Assembly: GCA_002914805.1 (NCBI GenBank)
Contig: JXTB01000036.1
Span: forward strand, 904,512 to 968,511
Length of the DNA stretch: 64,000 bases
Origin: Parasponia andersonii
Taxonomy: Eukaryota > Streptophyta > Magnoliopsida > Rosales > Cannabaceae
Direction: 5' to 3'
Shown here: positions 24,901 through 34,794 of the stretch, in pieces
Numbering within the stretch: position 1 is the stretch's first letter
How the letters are laid out: each line of letters opens with the position of its first letter
Translations under genes and position numbers: made by a program
The notes under the pieces: model-generated
Told to the model about the DNA's origin: nothing
Databases searched by the model: none
Seen by the model: only the letters and a program-made list of their open reading frames with translations

Positions 24901-25760
24901 ATAAATATGTGAATAATAACTTGTAGAAAAATGTGGATATTAGCTTAGTCTTATAGATAATTCTTGTGTTAAATCTATTTTGATTAAAAAAGTCTATATT
25001 TGAGTATAATGCCTTTATCTTTGATTTGTGGGTAAATCTAGAGAATGTTTATGTGAACATGATATTTTGATTATCTCACAAGTGCTAGAATTTGCTTGAT
25101 AATATATTCGAATTCTTAGTTGGCAACTCTTGTAGATTAATTAATTTAAGAAGGAAATTGTAAAATAGTATGACAAGAAAATTGTTGGGGAATTAGTAAA
25201 CCAGTCAAGTAGTTACTGACCCTAGGTTAAGGAAATCTTGACAATACATCAATATCGTATTGACTCCAAGTTAATAAACTCAATAATTTCCTGACTCTTT
25301 ATCCATAACCTATTGACTAACTTAACATCAGTAGGTTATCCACCAAAGCTCAAGAAGATCTTCATCCATGTCCAAGAATATCTAGACCTGAGGTTATTAA
25401 CTTCAATCAATATACAGAAATAAACGACAACTGACAAAGCATATATAAATTAAAATACAAATAAGTTTTCAATGAAAAAACAATAGCCAAAGTACATAAA
25501 AGATTACAGGAACACATCTATTAGTTTGCCAAAACAAAAAAACAATAAAATCCAACTCCCTTGCACACGTCATGCATAACATCAAGTTATAGAGTTCTTC
25601 ACTTGAGGTCAAGATAGTGTTGACTATATGTCAAGAAATTCTTGACTTCAGGCAAATAAGCTATTGGCTTGAGGTCAATTCGAGGTCATGATTTCCTTGA
25701 CCTTAGTAAAAAAAATCTTATTTTAACTTCTTAATCAAGATCAAGAGTTCCTTGGCCTGG

Positions 25761-26210
25761 TAGAAGATGTGATAGCTAGGTTTGAGGGAAATGAAGAGTA
25801 TCTAAGGGATTTTATTCTCTATATGACCTGATTTTTAGTCCTAAAAAACTTATTTCAAAAGGTGGTCCTAAAAAAGACTAAAGAAATTATATTTGTCTTA
25901 TCCTCATCTTTTTCTCATTGGTTGTTAAAGACTTTAGGCCTATTTAGTTCATCAGAGCAAACTTGTTAATGCACACTATTTAAGGTAATTTTCCAACAAT
26001 AAAGATGGATAATTGTCTAGGCCAGAGTAACAAATTTTCCAATTAGACGTAAAGTTATGGTCAGGTCAGGAACGATGATTACTGACCTTATCAGAGCTCG
26101 CTTTACATCATAGATGATTTTTCCTCACAAATAGTCTTAACACTTTTTACTATAAAAATCAACCAAATAAGAGGATTCTATTCAAAGATGAATTGTAAAA
26201 AATTGTGTCC
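25761..26210. other. Non-coding spacer
   Basis: I see no gene, repeat boundary or motif array in this stretch. Confidence 0.5.
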
Positions 26211-26218
26211 GACTCATC

Positions 26219-26984
26219 TAGTGGCAGAGCTAGGTTTTCAATCTAGAGGGAGTAGAATTTAAACTACATATGAGTTTTTTCTTTGTATATATTAGTATAA
26301 ATTTTGATAATTTCTAATTGATTTCTTTAGAGGTGGTAATTTGTGTCGTATTTGATAAAATTAAATCGTATTGGTAATAGGTTGACCTATATGTCACCTG
26401 TTTAAATGAAAATACCATACAGATCGATGAGTCAAAACACATATAAATAATACAATTATTAGTTTACTTGATTTTTGGAATTAAATTTTACTATGGTAAG
26501 ACAAATTATTTTATTCATTTTATTTTTCATTTTACTTTCAAAAAATTCATAAAATTTTTTTTTTATTTAATAACTATTTCATATAATTTATTAAAAAATC
26601 ACTTAATCGAGTTATTTTGAGTCAATTTCGTGTCAAACAAATTTAGCTAAATATGTAGGTTTCAAGTTGTATTATCATGTTATAACCTATATTATCATCT
26701 CTAATTTTTTTTATAGGTTAACAGGCTGCATACTTTACAAGAGATAGAAAATAGACTTCACAAATGATAAACGGAAATGAGAAATGAGCTTTACTCAAGA
26801 AAATAATAAAATTAACTTCACAAAATGGGACTAATGGAAAATTACCTAACCTAAAGTGGCATATATAAAATTTTTTAATAAAAAAGGTAAAAGATTATTC
26901 TTTTAAAAAAAATTACATACTATTTTTAAAAAGAAAATCAAGGGGGGAAATTGCCCTCTTGAGCCTAATGTGGCTCCACCACTG
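26219..26984. mobile_element. hAT-like non-autonomous element
   Basis: Terminal inverted repeats are TAGTGGCAGAGCTA and, reversed from the right end, CAGTGGTGGAGCCA. The flanking 8-mers GACTCATC (26211-26218) and GGCTCATC (26985-26992) match at 7 of 8, as expected for a hAT insertion. There is no transposase. A smaller element may be nested within it. Confidence 0.75.
26327..26704. mobile_element. Small nested inverted-repeat element
   Basis: The ends TTAGAGGTGGTAAT and, reversed, TTAGAGATGATAAT match at 12 of 14. It sits inside the hAT-like element. The target duplication is obscured by T-rich flanks. Confidence 0.5.
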
Positions 26985-27000
26985 GGCTCATCACTTCTGG

Positions 27001-27606
27001 GTAAGGGTATTAATCGAAACTGCTAAATCGATGAAATTGATGAAACCAAACCAAACCAAACTATTAGCTTGATTTGATTTTATTATTGTTTGGTTTGGTA
27101 ATGATTTTAGATTTTTCAAAACTATTAGTCTGGTTTGGTTTGTGGTTTTGGTATATCAAACCATTGAAACCAAACCAAACTATAAAACTCTTAAAATATC
27201 ATTTATGTATATCTATATAAATATTTATATAACTAAATAGGTGATATATTTTTTTTTGTGTCTATAAAATTTGTTGTATGCTCTACTACACAAGTTTAGT
27301 AGGTTTCTAGTTTCATGTGATTTTTTTTCAAACTTAATTTTATTTGTATTGTATTTTGCTTCGAAATGAGTTTAAACATCCTCGATTGTAACAATTTTAT
27401 AACCAAGCATTTTGTTTTAATTTTGGGGGATTAATTTATTTTGTAATGTTCAAAACAAAACAAAGTATAAACCGATGAAATATGGTTTGGTTTCGGTTTC
27501 ACCTTAGAGTTTTGAAACCAATGAGACCAAATTAAAATAAACCGATAGTTTAGTTTGTTTTGTAGTTTTACTATTAGACTGACAAAGCCAAACCTTGAAC
27601 ACCCCT
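27001..27606. mobile_element. hAT-type MITE
   Basis: A perfect 8-bp target duplication ACTTCTGG flanks it (26993-27000 and 27607-27614). The left end carries AGGGTATTAA and the right end reversed carries AGGGGTGTTCAA. The interior has AACCAAACC-rich sequence in both orientations near the two ends, as in a widespread plant hAT MITE type. It is inserted directly beside the target duplication of the preceding hAT-like element. Confidence 0.82.
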
Positions 27607-27614
27607 ACTTCTGG

Positions 27615-28670
27615 TTATGCCCAAAATGATCCTAAGTATAAGAAAGCTACTACAACCAGCTCGGCTCAGTATCTCCGGATATTTCTAAGTATCCTTAATT
27701 ATAAATAAGCCATTATAACCGGCTTAACACCTTTGAATATTATTGAACCGAGTTCTATTGCAAGAAAATAATTCAAATCTACTCAATGTCTTTAGACACT
27801 TTTGAGCAGAGCACTAATAACTTACGCTCCTAAGCAGAGCATGGACAATTTATGTAAAGGAACATTCATATGCATATGTCATTTCATATTTGCCCATTAC
27901 TTTTAGATGATTGCCTAATGAATCTATACATGGTGCCAATTTACAAGGACAACTGTCAACCATCTCGCGTTGTGGGGACTAAAGTACCTCTATAAAAGGA
28001 TTATTTTTCCAAGGATTAGAGTAAGTTACCTTTCACACTATAAAAATTGTAAATGTTGTCAGCATTCTCTTTTCTATATAACATTCTCTTATCTCTTTAT
28101 TTTCACCATTATGGCATACTGCTAACTTAAGCGTTAGAGAGTGTTTGGTAGGTATTATACTGATGCCGCCATTGTAACTCGTAAATATCGGACTACTTTG
28201 CTTTGTTCTCTGCAATGGCTACTTCGACCTCGACGTCAATGGTGAAAGTATTCATTTCCAACACAGAGTGCAAGGTACATTAAGTTGGTACTTAGATAAA
28301 AAGTCATACCAACTTACACGATTTTTCCTTTGATAGTCACGACTTCCCTTTTTGTGTGTTTTTTTTTAATAACTATTCTTCAATCAAAGACATTTGTTTA
28401 ATTTTGCAATTTATTTAAGAAAATAAAAAGGAAAGAGAAAGGTTTTTATTCGACTTATCCTTTCCTTGATAGAGGCTAGAAAACAGAAATAGTCGTCTTG
28501 AGCTTCAATGGTAGAAATCGTCGAATTTTTTAGGTAAGATTTCTGATATTGATAATTTCTCAAAATATTATCAAAATAAATTAATGTATTAACCCATAAC
28601 AGAAAAGGTTGCCAATGGTAATCCATGGGTGAGACTTGAGAGGTATATAATAAGGAACGAAGAATACAGG
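27615..28670. other. Spacer with promoter-like sequence and a possible orphan exon
   Basis: A TATA-like CTATAAAAGG at about 27990 precedes the candidate exon at 28215. Nothing else is supported. Confidence 0.4.
28215..28274 (+). pseudogene. Possible orphan first exon
   Basis: An ATG opens 20 codons (MATSTSTSMVKVF...) ending CAAG|GTACAT, a plausible splice donor. A TATA-like box lies about 220 bp upstream. I found no second exon downstream and do not recognise the protein; chance is quite possible. Confidence 0.22.
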
Positions 28671-28680
28671 TACTTATGAA

Positions 28681-29062
28681 TAGAATTGCAAATATGGGTC
28701 GGGCTAAGCGAGTCGACTTGCGGCCTACAAATTTGGCCCAGCCCTCTTAAATATTCACTACCCGGGCCAAGTTGGAATGAGGTAATGAGCTCATTGGGCC
28801 GGCCTAGATGTTTAGTTCATTTTTTATTTTTTATTTAAAAATTTTTTGTTGTTTTTGTAATTATTATTAAAAAATAATATTTTTACAAAATAGTACCATG
28901 TCAATCTGACCCGACCCAATTTTGGCTCGACTTGGTTTTAGCCATCAAGTTATAAGGCCAGGTCTAGCCTTTATTCTAGATTTTCAGGCGGGGCTACCAA
29001 CTCAACCCGAATTTCCCTTCTTGCCTGAACGGGCTGAGTCAGGCAGCCCATATTTACAGCTA
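28681..29062. mobile_element. GC-richer MITE with 10-bp direct repeats
   Basis: It is flanked by TACTTATGAA at 28671-28680 and 29063-29072. Ends read TAGAATTGCAAATATGGG and, reversed, TAGCTGTAAATATGGG. The interior has 'gggtcgggcta' and 'cgggctgagtcaggca' motifs near the two ends, as in plant MITEs with GGGCCGGGC-type subterminal sequence. The 10-bp flank could be a Mutator-type duplication or a hAT 8-mer extended by chance. Confidence 0.75.
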
Positions 29063-29964
29063 TACTTATGAATGAAGTTTATAGATTAATCAGACATATA
29101 TATGAGTGTCAACATTCATTTGTTTTATTACAAATTTATTGGTAAAAGAAAGGTGTACGATGTTTATATATAAAAAAAAAAAAAGCTGAAAGAGAAAATT
29201 TTCTCTATAACACGGTCTATTTTTTTCACATTAAACAAAATCTATAGTCGTGAGATAAACATCAGTGATTTTTTAAATTTTTTTGTATACATAATTTTCG
29301 ACTCTATTTTGATATCATTTTGATGCATTTTTGTTATATTTCGTTGTTATTTCGATGTAATCTCCATGAGTATGGTACTGAAAAAATAATTCTGGAAAAG
29401 TGGCATCATGTGAATTTTGACGGATATTCAATGGTTTTTTGACGTTCTTTCAATTAACAGTGACGAATTTTTGATACTTTTTTGTTGACATATCGGTTCC
29501 ATATAAAACTAAGCTAAAGTAAATTTTTTTATTGTATTTTGACTTATTTTTGATGAATTTTGATGCCTTTATAGTAGTCAATATTTGTACACTTAGTTCA
29601 ATATATTTCGATGGGTTTTGATGCTTTTTGACATGCTTTGTTTTTCGATTACCTTTTGACATGCTCTGTTTTTCGATACATTTCAATGAGGTATTTCGAA
29701 CGTCTGGCTATTTGAGATAGTTTCTGTGAATTTTTCGATGATAATCGAAATATCATCGAAACAAATAGGTAGAACGTTCGATTCAGTTTCGACGGCTTTC
29801 GATGAATTTCAACGTTATTTCGACTCATTTTCGATGACTTTGATATATGTTAAATTTGTGAAAATTTTGTCTAAATTTCTTTTTTCCTTTGATATAGAAC
29901 CAAAAATCAAAGCTCCTTGTACTTTTTCATGAACACTTTGATATATGTTATATTTATGAAAGTT

Positions 29965-30234
29965 TTATACTAAATTTCTTTTGTTTATATATGTTATGAA
30001 CCAACAATCTTTTACTGACTTTTTCACTTTGAACTCAAAATTGAACTTCATTGTATGTAAGTGCAACTTCAACTTCAAATCTTTCTTATTCTCAAATAGT
30101 TGACCTACTACGATTTTTATTAAATTAGAAGATCTAGCTGACAAGTTGTTAGGGGTTTCCTGTGATAATTCTCCCTCTAAAAATATAGAAGCACTCCATT
30201 TTGATGCATTATCGACTATTTTTACTTTACGCAC
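29965..30234 (-). pseudogene. Mutator-type transposase DNA-binding domain piece
   Basis: The frame contains VGQLFENKKDLKLKLHLHTM followed by a KFNFEFKVKKS block, the hallmark of the plant MuDR-family DNA-binding domain (VGQ.F..K.DLK..L..HA, then FEFKVKKS and W). The last part loses the conserved C/W positions. No catalytic domain follows. Confidence 0.75.
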
Positions 30235-30581
30235 TCGAATACTTGATGTCCCTATTGTTGTCCCTAGAGTCTTCGGTATTTTACTTGACTCTCCTCATTC
30301 AAGTATGATTATCTGCACTCTCTTCTTATTGGTTGCATGTCCCTTCTCATTATTTGTAGGTAGTTAACACTATCACTAAAGTATTTATTAACTCTTCTGG
30401 ATGCATGTTTTCTACCCCAAAACCCCAATCATAGTACTTATCATTATCATCCCTTATTAGTGGACATATTTATGGAGGATACACTGCCAATGCAATAAGA
30501 GTTAGATCTATATCTTGCTCTTCTTTTTTTTTTTTTTTGGCACATGTTTCAGGAACAAATGAAGTAATTTGTCCGCAACCC

Positions 30582-30830
30582 TTACTTATAGGACTCAACT
30601 TCGATAAAATGGATACACATAACGAAATACATAGAGTGAGACATCTCTTCAAGCCAAAGTTTTAGCTCACTATCAATAATAATCTTCGTTGGAGAAATAA
30701 GGATTTCATCTCCATCACCACATTTATAAATAACCTTAAGTTCTAAATCAAAATGACTTCTATCAACTTTAATTACATCATACAACTTATCTACAATGGT
30801 CATATAAGTGATATCCTTCCATACACCCAT
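30582..30830 (-). pseudogene. Mutator-type transposase N-terminal piece
   Basis: It reads GVWKDITYMTIVDKLYDVIKV, then a short Tyr/Cys-Gly stretch and an acidic 'GDGDEILISPTK' turn. This fits the ubiquitin-like N-terminal part of plant MULE transposases. It lies 350 bp upstream, on the coding strand, of the DNA-binding piece, and the intervening sequence is degraded. Confidence 0.5.
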
Positions 30831-31250
30831 GACCTTATTTTTTTTAGCAATATAAGACCATAAGATTTTCTCAGACGAAAACGTCTACTCACCATCATAT
30901 AAAACTATAATGTTAAAACGTGATTCTACATGTAAAACAAAAATTACATTTATTGGGTAAAAAAAATAAATAGAAAAATCATAAATTATAAACAAAAAAT
31001 CTAAATTTTTCAGTTTTCGAAATTTGATCGAAACGAGATCTAATGTCATCGAATTGCATCAAAAATTGGTTGAATATAAATCGAAATATGATCGAACTTA
31101 ATGAATTTGAGTAACATTCTCATGTAGTCGAATATACATCGAAAAATGGTCGAATTAGGGATGAATTTTCGACTATAGTCGAAATACAATCGAAATTTCG
31201 AATGTCATCTAATTTTAGTTGAAATTTAATCGAAAATTCGATGTACATTA

Positions 31251-31825
31251 GGGTGGCGAGCCATTTTTATTTAGAATTTTGCATAAATCCCATAAATCAA
31301 CTTTTAATTCATAAAATATACTCAGAACATATCAAAACTTAGTTAAAAATCATTTCAAACAATACTTATAATATTTAAACACATAAATTATATATCTATT
31401 TCAAAAATTTCCTTCTTTTGTTATTTCACTTCTTCTTTTTTTCTCTTTTTTTTTTTCTTTTATGATTTTATTATTTCAGCTTCTCAGACAGTATGTTAAC
31501 TTGAAGAATTAGAGAATAGATTCAAAGGATATACAGATGGAAAAATTAGAGACAAAGTATGAAGAGTTTCAACTAGATAGGAGAAGAAAAGCGTAAACAT
31601 TGTAAACCAATTACTAAGAATAAAAGTAACATTTCAAGCAGGGATAAGTACATATTTTTAAATTTTACATATGGGCTAAAATGTACATATTTTAAATAAT
31701 TTCACTTTATAAAAGAACTTGCCACACCATATCACACCGTGAAAAGAAGAAGGAAAAAAAAAAAAAAAAAACTGATTTGGCTTACATTTGCCAGCTGTTA
31801 TTAGTCCGTAAAGATAGATAACTCG
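31251..31825. other. Non-coding AT-rich spacer upstream of the SelH-like gene
   Basis: Only poly-T and poly-A tracts (31425-31460, 31752-31772) are evident. Confidence 0.5.
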
Positions 31826-31830
31826 TAGTG

Positions 31831-32181
31831 GGCCCTATATATCATAGACTGGTAGTCTGTAGTAGCTGGACAAGCCGGAATGTATGGACGTGGTGGTGTG
31901 TACTAAACCCAAAAACCCCCCACTAAGACCAGACCTTTCAATTACCCACTAGGACAATTCAATCAAACCTCATCCGACGGTCCTCCTCAGCCGTTCCTTC
32001 AAACTACATCTTAGCCGTTCCTTCAAACTCACAACCCTGATAAATGCGCGGGAGAACGGAATTAACATCTCTGCAATTGCCGTGCACGGAGTCTAGAGAG
32101 AGAGAGATAGAGAGAGAGAGGCTCTTTCTTGCTTTCTTGAGAAAGAAGCTTTGCTTTGTGTGTGTGTGTGAGAGACTGAAA
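31831..32181 (+). promoter_or_regulatory. Promoter and 5' leader of the SelH-like gene
   Basis: A TATA-like CCTATATATC lies at about 31831. A direct repeat AGCCGTTCCTTCAAACT occurs twice (about 31989-32005 and 32013-32029). A (GA)n run at 32094-32120 and a (TG)n run at 32155-32171 lie in the presumed leader. An upstream ATG at 32044 is in frame with the chosen start and has no stop between. Confidence 0.5.
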
Positions 32182-34763
32182 ATGGCGCCAAGGAAGAGGA
32201 AAGCGGAGGAGCAAGGGGTGAAAGTTGTCGAGGCTGGGGAGCCGCCGAAGAAATACGCAATCACGCCCAGGGTGACGAGGAGTGCGGCTCGGCGAGCTGC
32301 CGAGGCGGTGGAGGAGAAGAAACCGAAAGCGGGGCCTCAGAGGAAGAACAGGGGTAAGGGAAAGCAGAAAATGGTGGCGAAGGAGGAGGAGGAGGAGGAG
32401 GAGAGTACTGATTCTGAAAATGGGAACGAGGAAAGAGACAAAGGGGCTCGGAAGAAGAAGGCTAAGGCCAACGGGAAACAGAAAGTGGTGGCGAAGGAGG
32501 AGGAGGAGAATAGTGATTCTGAAAATGGGAACGGGGACAAGGCCAAAGGGGCTCAAAGGAAGAATAAGAACAAGGGTAAGGGGAAACAGAAAGTGGTGGC
32601 GGAGGATGACGAGGAGGAGGGTACTGATTCTGAAAATGAGAAAGCTTCGGACAAGACCATCGTCATTGAACACTGGTAAATCTTCTGTTTTCTTTTTCCT
32701 TTTTTTTTTCCAAAAAAAAAAAAAAACCCTGTTTGGTTTGAAAGAAACTGCGAGAAAATACATGGGTCTGATTTTCTTGGTTGGTTGGTTGTTTGGTTGC
32801 TAGTATTGTGTGAGGGAACTAGGAGAATGTTAGGTTTTGAAAACGTTAGGAGGTAAAGAACCAATAAATGGGGTTCTCACTCCCTCGAATTATGAAGAAA
32901 ATTTTTTTCTACTTGAAGCTTCAGTATAGGGGTTTTGAACTCAGTTTGTTTTTCTATTTTACTTGAAAAAGAAAAGGAAAAGATTGCGTGACTACAGAGA
33001 AATTGGGCGACAAGAGAGGCGATTGAAGTTTAATATTAGGGTTTTGACTATTTTGTTATAAGCGAATAACCCAGTCAGGGCTGGTGATTGAGAAATGTGA
33101 TGTTTTCCTGTTAGAAATGTTAATTTGGTTGATTATCAGAGACTTCATGTTCTTCGTTTTAGGTTATATTCCTTTAAATCTTCGTGTTAGGATTGGTACG
33201 TTCTGTCTTGCTAAGCTGTATAGAAAGATGGATTGTGTTATGGTATCAGATGTAGAAAATGTGTGTTCAGGCGTCTTCCGATTCAATGTAGTGTGCAATT
33301 TTAGTTTGCTTCAATGGAGTCCTGAAGGGGTGTTGATTTAAAAGCGTCTTGGTTGAAAGTAAAATCTTGACAGGGCTTTCTTTGCTTTCACTTGGTGGAA
33401 GTAGTTAACGGTTGTGATTATAATCATAAAGTGCACCCCGATATGGTTTTCTTTTCTTAACCTTTGTTGTGGAAGTTGGACTATTTTACAGCTTGTGGGC
33501 AGACTAACCAGGTTGGCCTTGCATTGTTTCTGCCTTCTGGATAAACTTTGTTTAGCTGGTTTTCTTTCCTTAACTGAAAATGGAAAGATTAAGCTTCTTT
33601 ATGACATATTTATGTTTTCCAATAAAATTCCCAAAATTTTTGGTTCTGGAGCTTTCCTTGTTTCTTCCATCATAATATCTTGTCTTACCCTTCCTTTCCA
33701 ACTTTTTTGTTGCTTTCTGTAGCACACAGTGCACATCATTCAAGAAAAGAGCTGAACAGGTGAAAAAGGGCCTAGAGGATCGTGTTTCTGGCATCTCAGT
33801 TCTGGTCAATCCAAATAAGGTATATCTGTTGAAATATTATTCACTTTGGTTTCAAGTTGGATTCAGTATTATGTTTTAACCTTTTAGCAAGATTATATGG
33901 AGCATTAGATAATGATGTTAAGTTATTCTTCAACTTTGTTTCATTCAAGCTTGAGATTCTTTAGTGCATGTTCCTATTAAAAACCCAATGCCAAGGCATC
34001 AGATTCAATACTGACTACCCGTTTGGATTTGTTTGATACACTACCCGTTCTGTTTGGATTTGTTTGATACAGCTCACATTTCCATTACACTTAGCCTTGT
34101 ATATCATGAAAAACACAATGACAATCCACTGAAACTGAAACTTTAAGATTTATCAGCCACTGCCTCTCTGGTTGTTTGCCTTTCCTGTCTGCTCCCCACT
34201 GAGTTTCTTTAACTAAACTTTAACACTTCTCTCCTATGATATCGATGCTGATTCTTGGAGTACAATCTCTTAGAATGTCCTGGATTATGTTAGTGTGGCT
34301 ACCAAAGCCAAGTTTTCCATGGTTCTTGAGCATGCTATTGATGACAGTGTTTTTTTTTTTCGGTCAAGCTGCAAAAGAGAATTTATATTGCCAGATTGGC
34401 CTTCAGTTGGATTCCTTGTTTGTTTATTTGTGAATCGTGGCGAGGGTTGGAGGAGTCACTTGGGAGAGCTTATTTAAGAAAGCTCTAAAAGTATTATCCA
34501 ATCATCTGATGTGTTCATCTATGTTATTTTACTTTGCAAATTTTTGAGTAACTGGGTTTAATTGAGCAGATATTTAAATTTGGGTAACTATTTGAATTTT
34601 TCTTAAGTTACTGGGTAGCAATTTGTCTTCTCCTTTGAAAAGTGACTAAAACAGTATTGATGAATTTGTTTCCTTGGAATATAAGTACATGTAGTTGTGG
34701 GTCATCTTATCAAAACTGATGAGATGAGGCTTGGCTTCATATCTATTGAGCTTGCTGTGTTTC

Positions 34764-34794
<31 letters not shown>

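Larger units (their letters stand above)
15080..25760. repeat. Mosaic region built on a palindromic motif
   Basis: A degenerate motif with core GTCAAGAA-G-TTCTTGAC recurs dozens of times, often every 20-26 bp, in blocks at about 15090-15190, 17120-17460, 17940-18120, 21030-21110, 21310-21400, 21950-22150, 22210-22450, 25200-25390 and 25600-25760. A perfect palindromic copy lies at 22104-22120. The blocks surround DUF1985-like coding debris on the - strand (22560-23340) and acidic low-complexity coding debris (20550-20960). Younger insertions break them at 15364-17017, 18147-20510 and 23390-24900. Paired blocks of short repeats around a DUF1985 remnant suggest subterminal arrays of a Mutator-like element, but I found no terminal inverted repeats, target duplication or transposase. 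The outer limits are where the motif fades. Confidence 0.55.
29240..31250 (-). mobile_element. Mutator-like element remnant with TCGA-rich subterminal arrays
   Basis: The left part (29240-29870) is rich in TTTCGATG/TTTTGATG-type words on the + strand. The right part (31015-31245) is rich in the reverse form (ATCGAAA, CATCGAA), so the arrays are inverted relative to each other. Between them lie two transposase pieces on the - strand in N-to-C order. The catalytic core expected next on the - strand is missing and the left array begins instead, so the element is internally deleted. Exact termini and target duplication were not found. Confidence 0.6.

Noticed and set aside
32062-32763. Long minus-strand and third-frame ORFs over exon 1 of the SelH-like gene
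   Set aside because: They are Leu/Ser- or Arg-rich shadows of the purine-rich GAGGAG repeats in the true frame and extend into intron 1.
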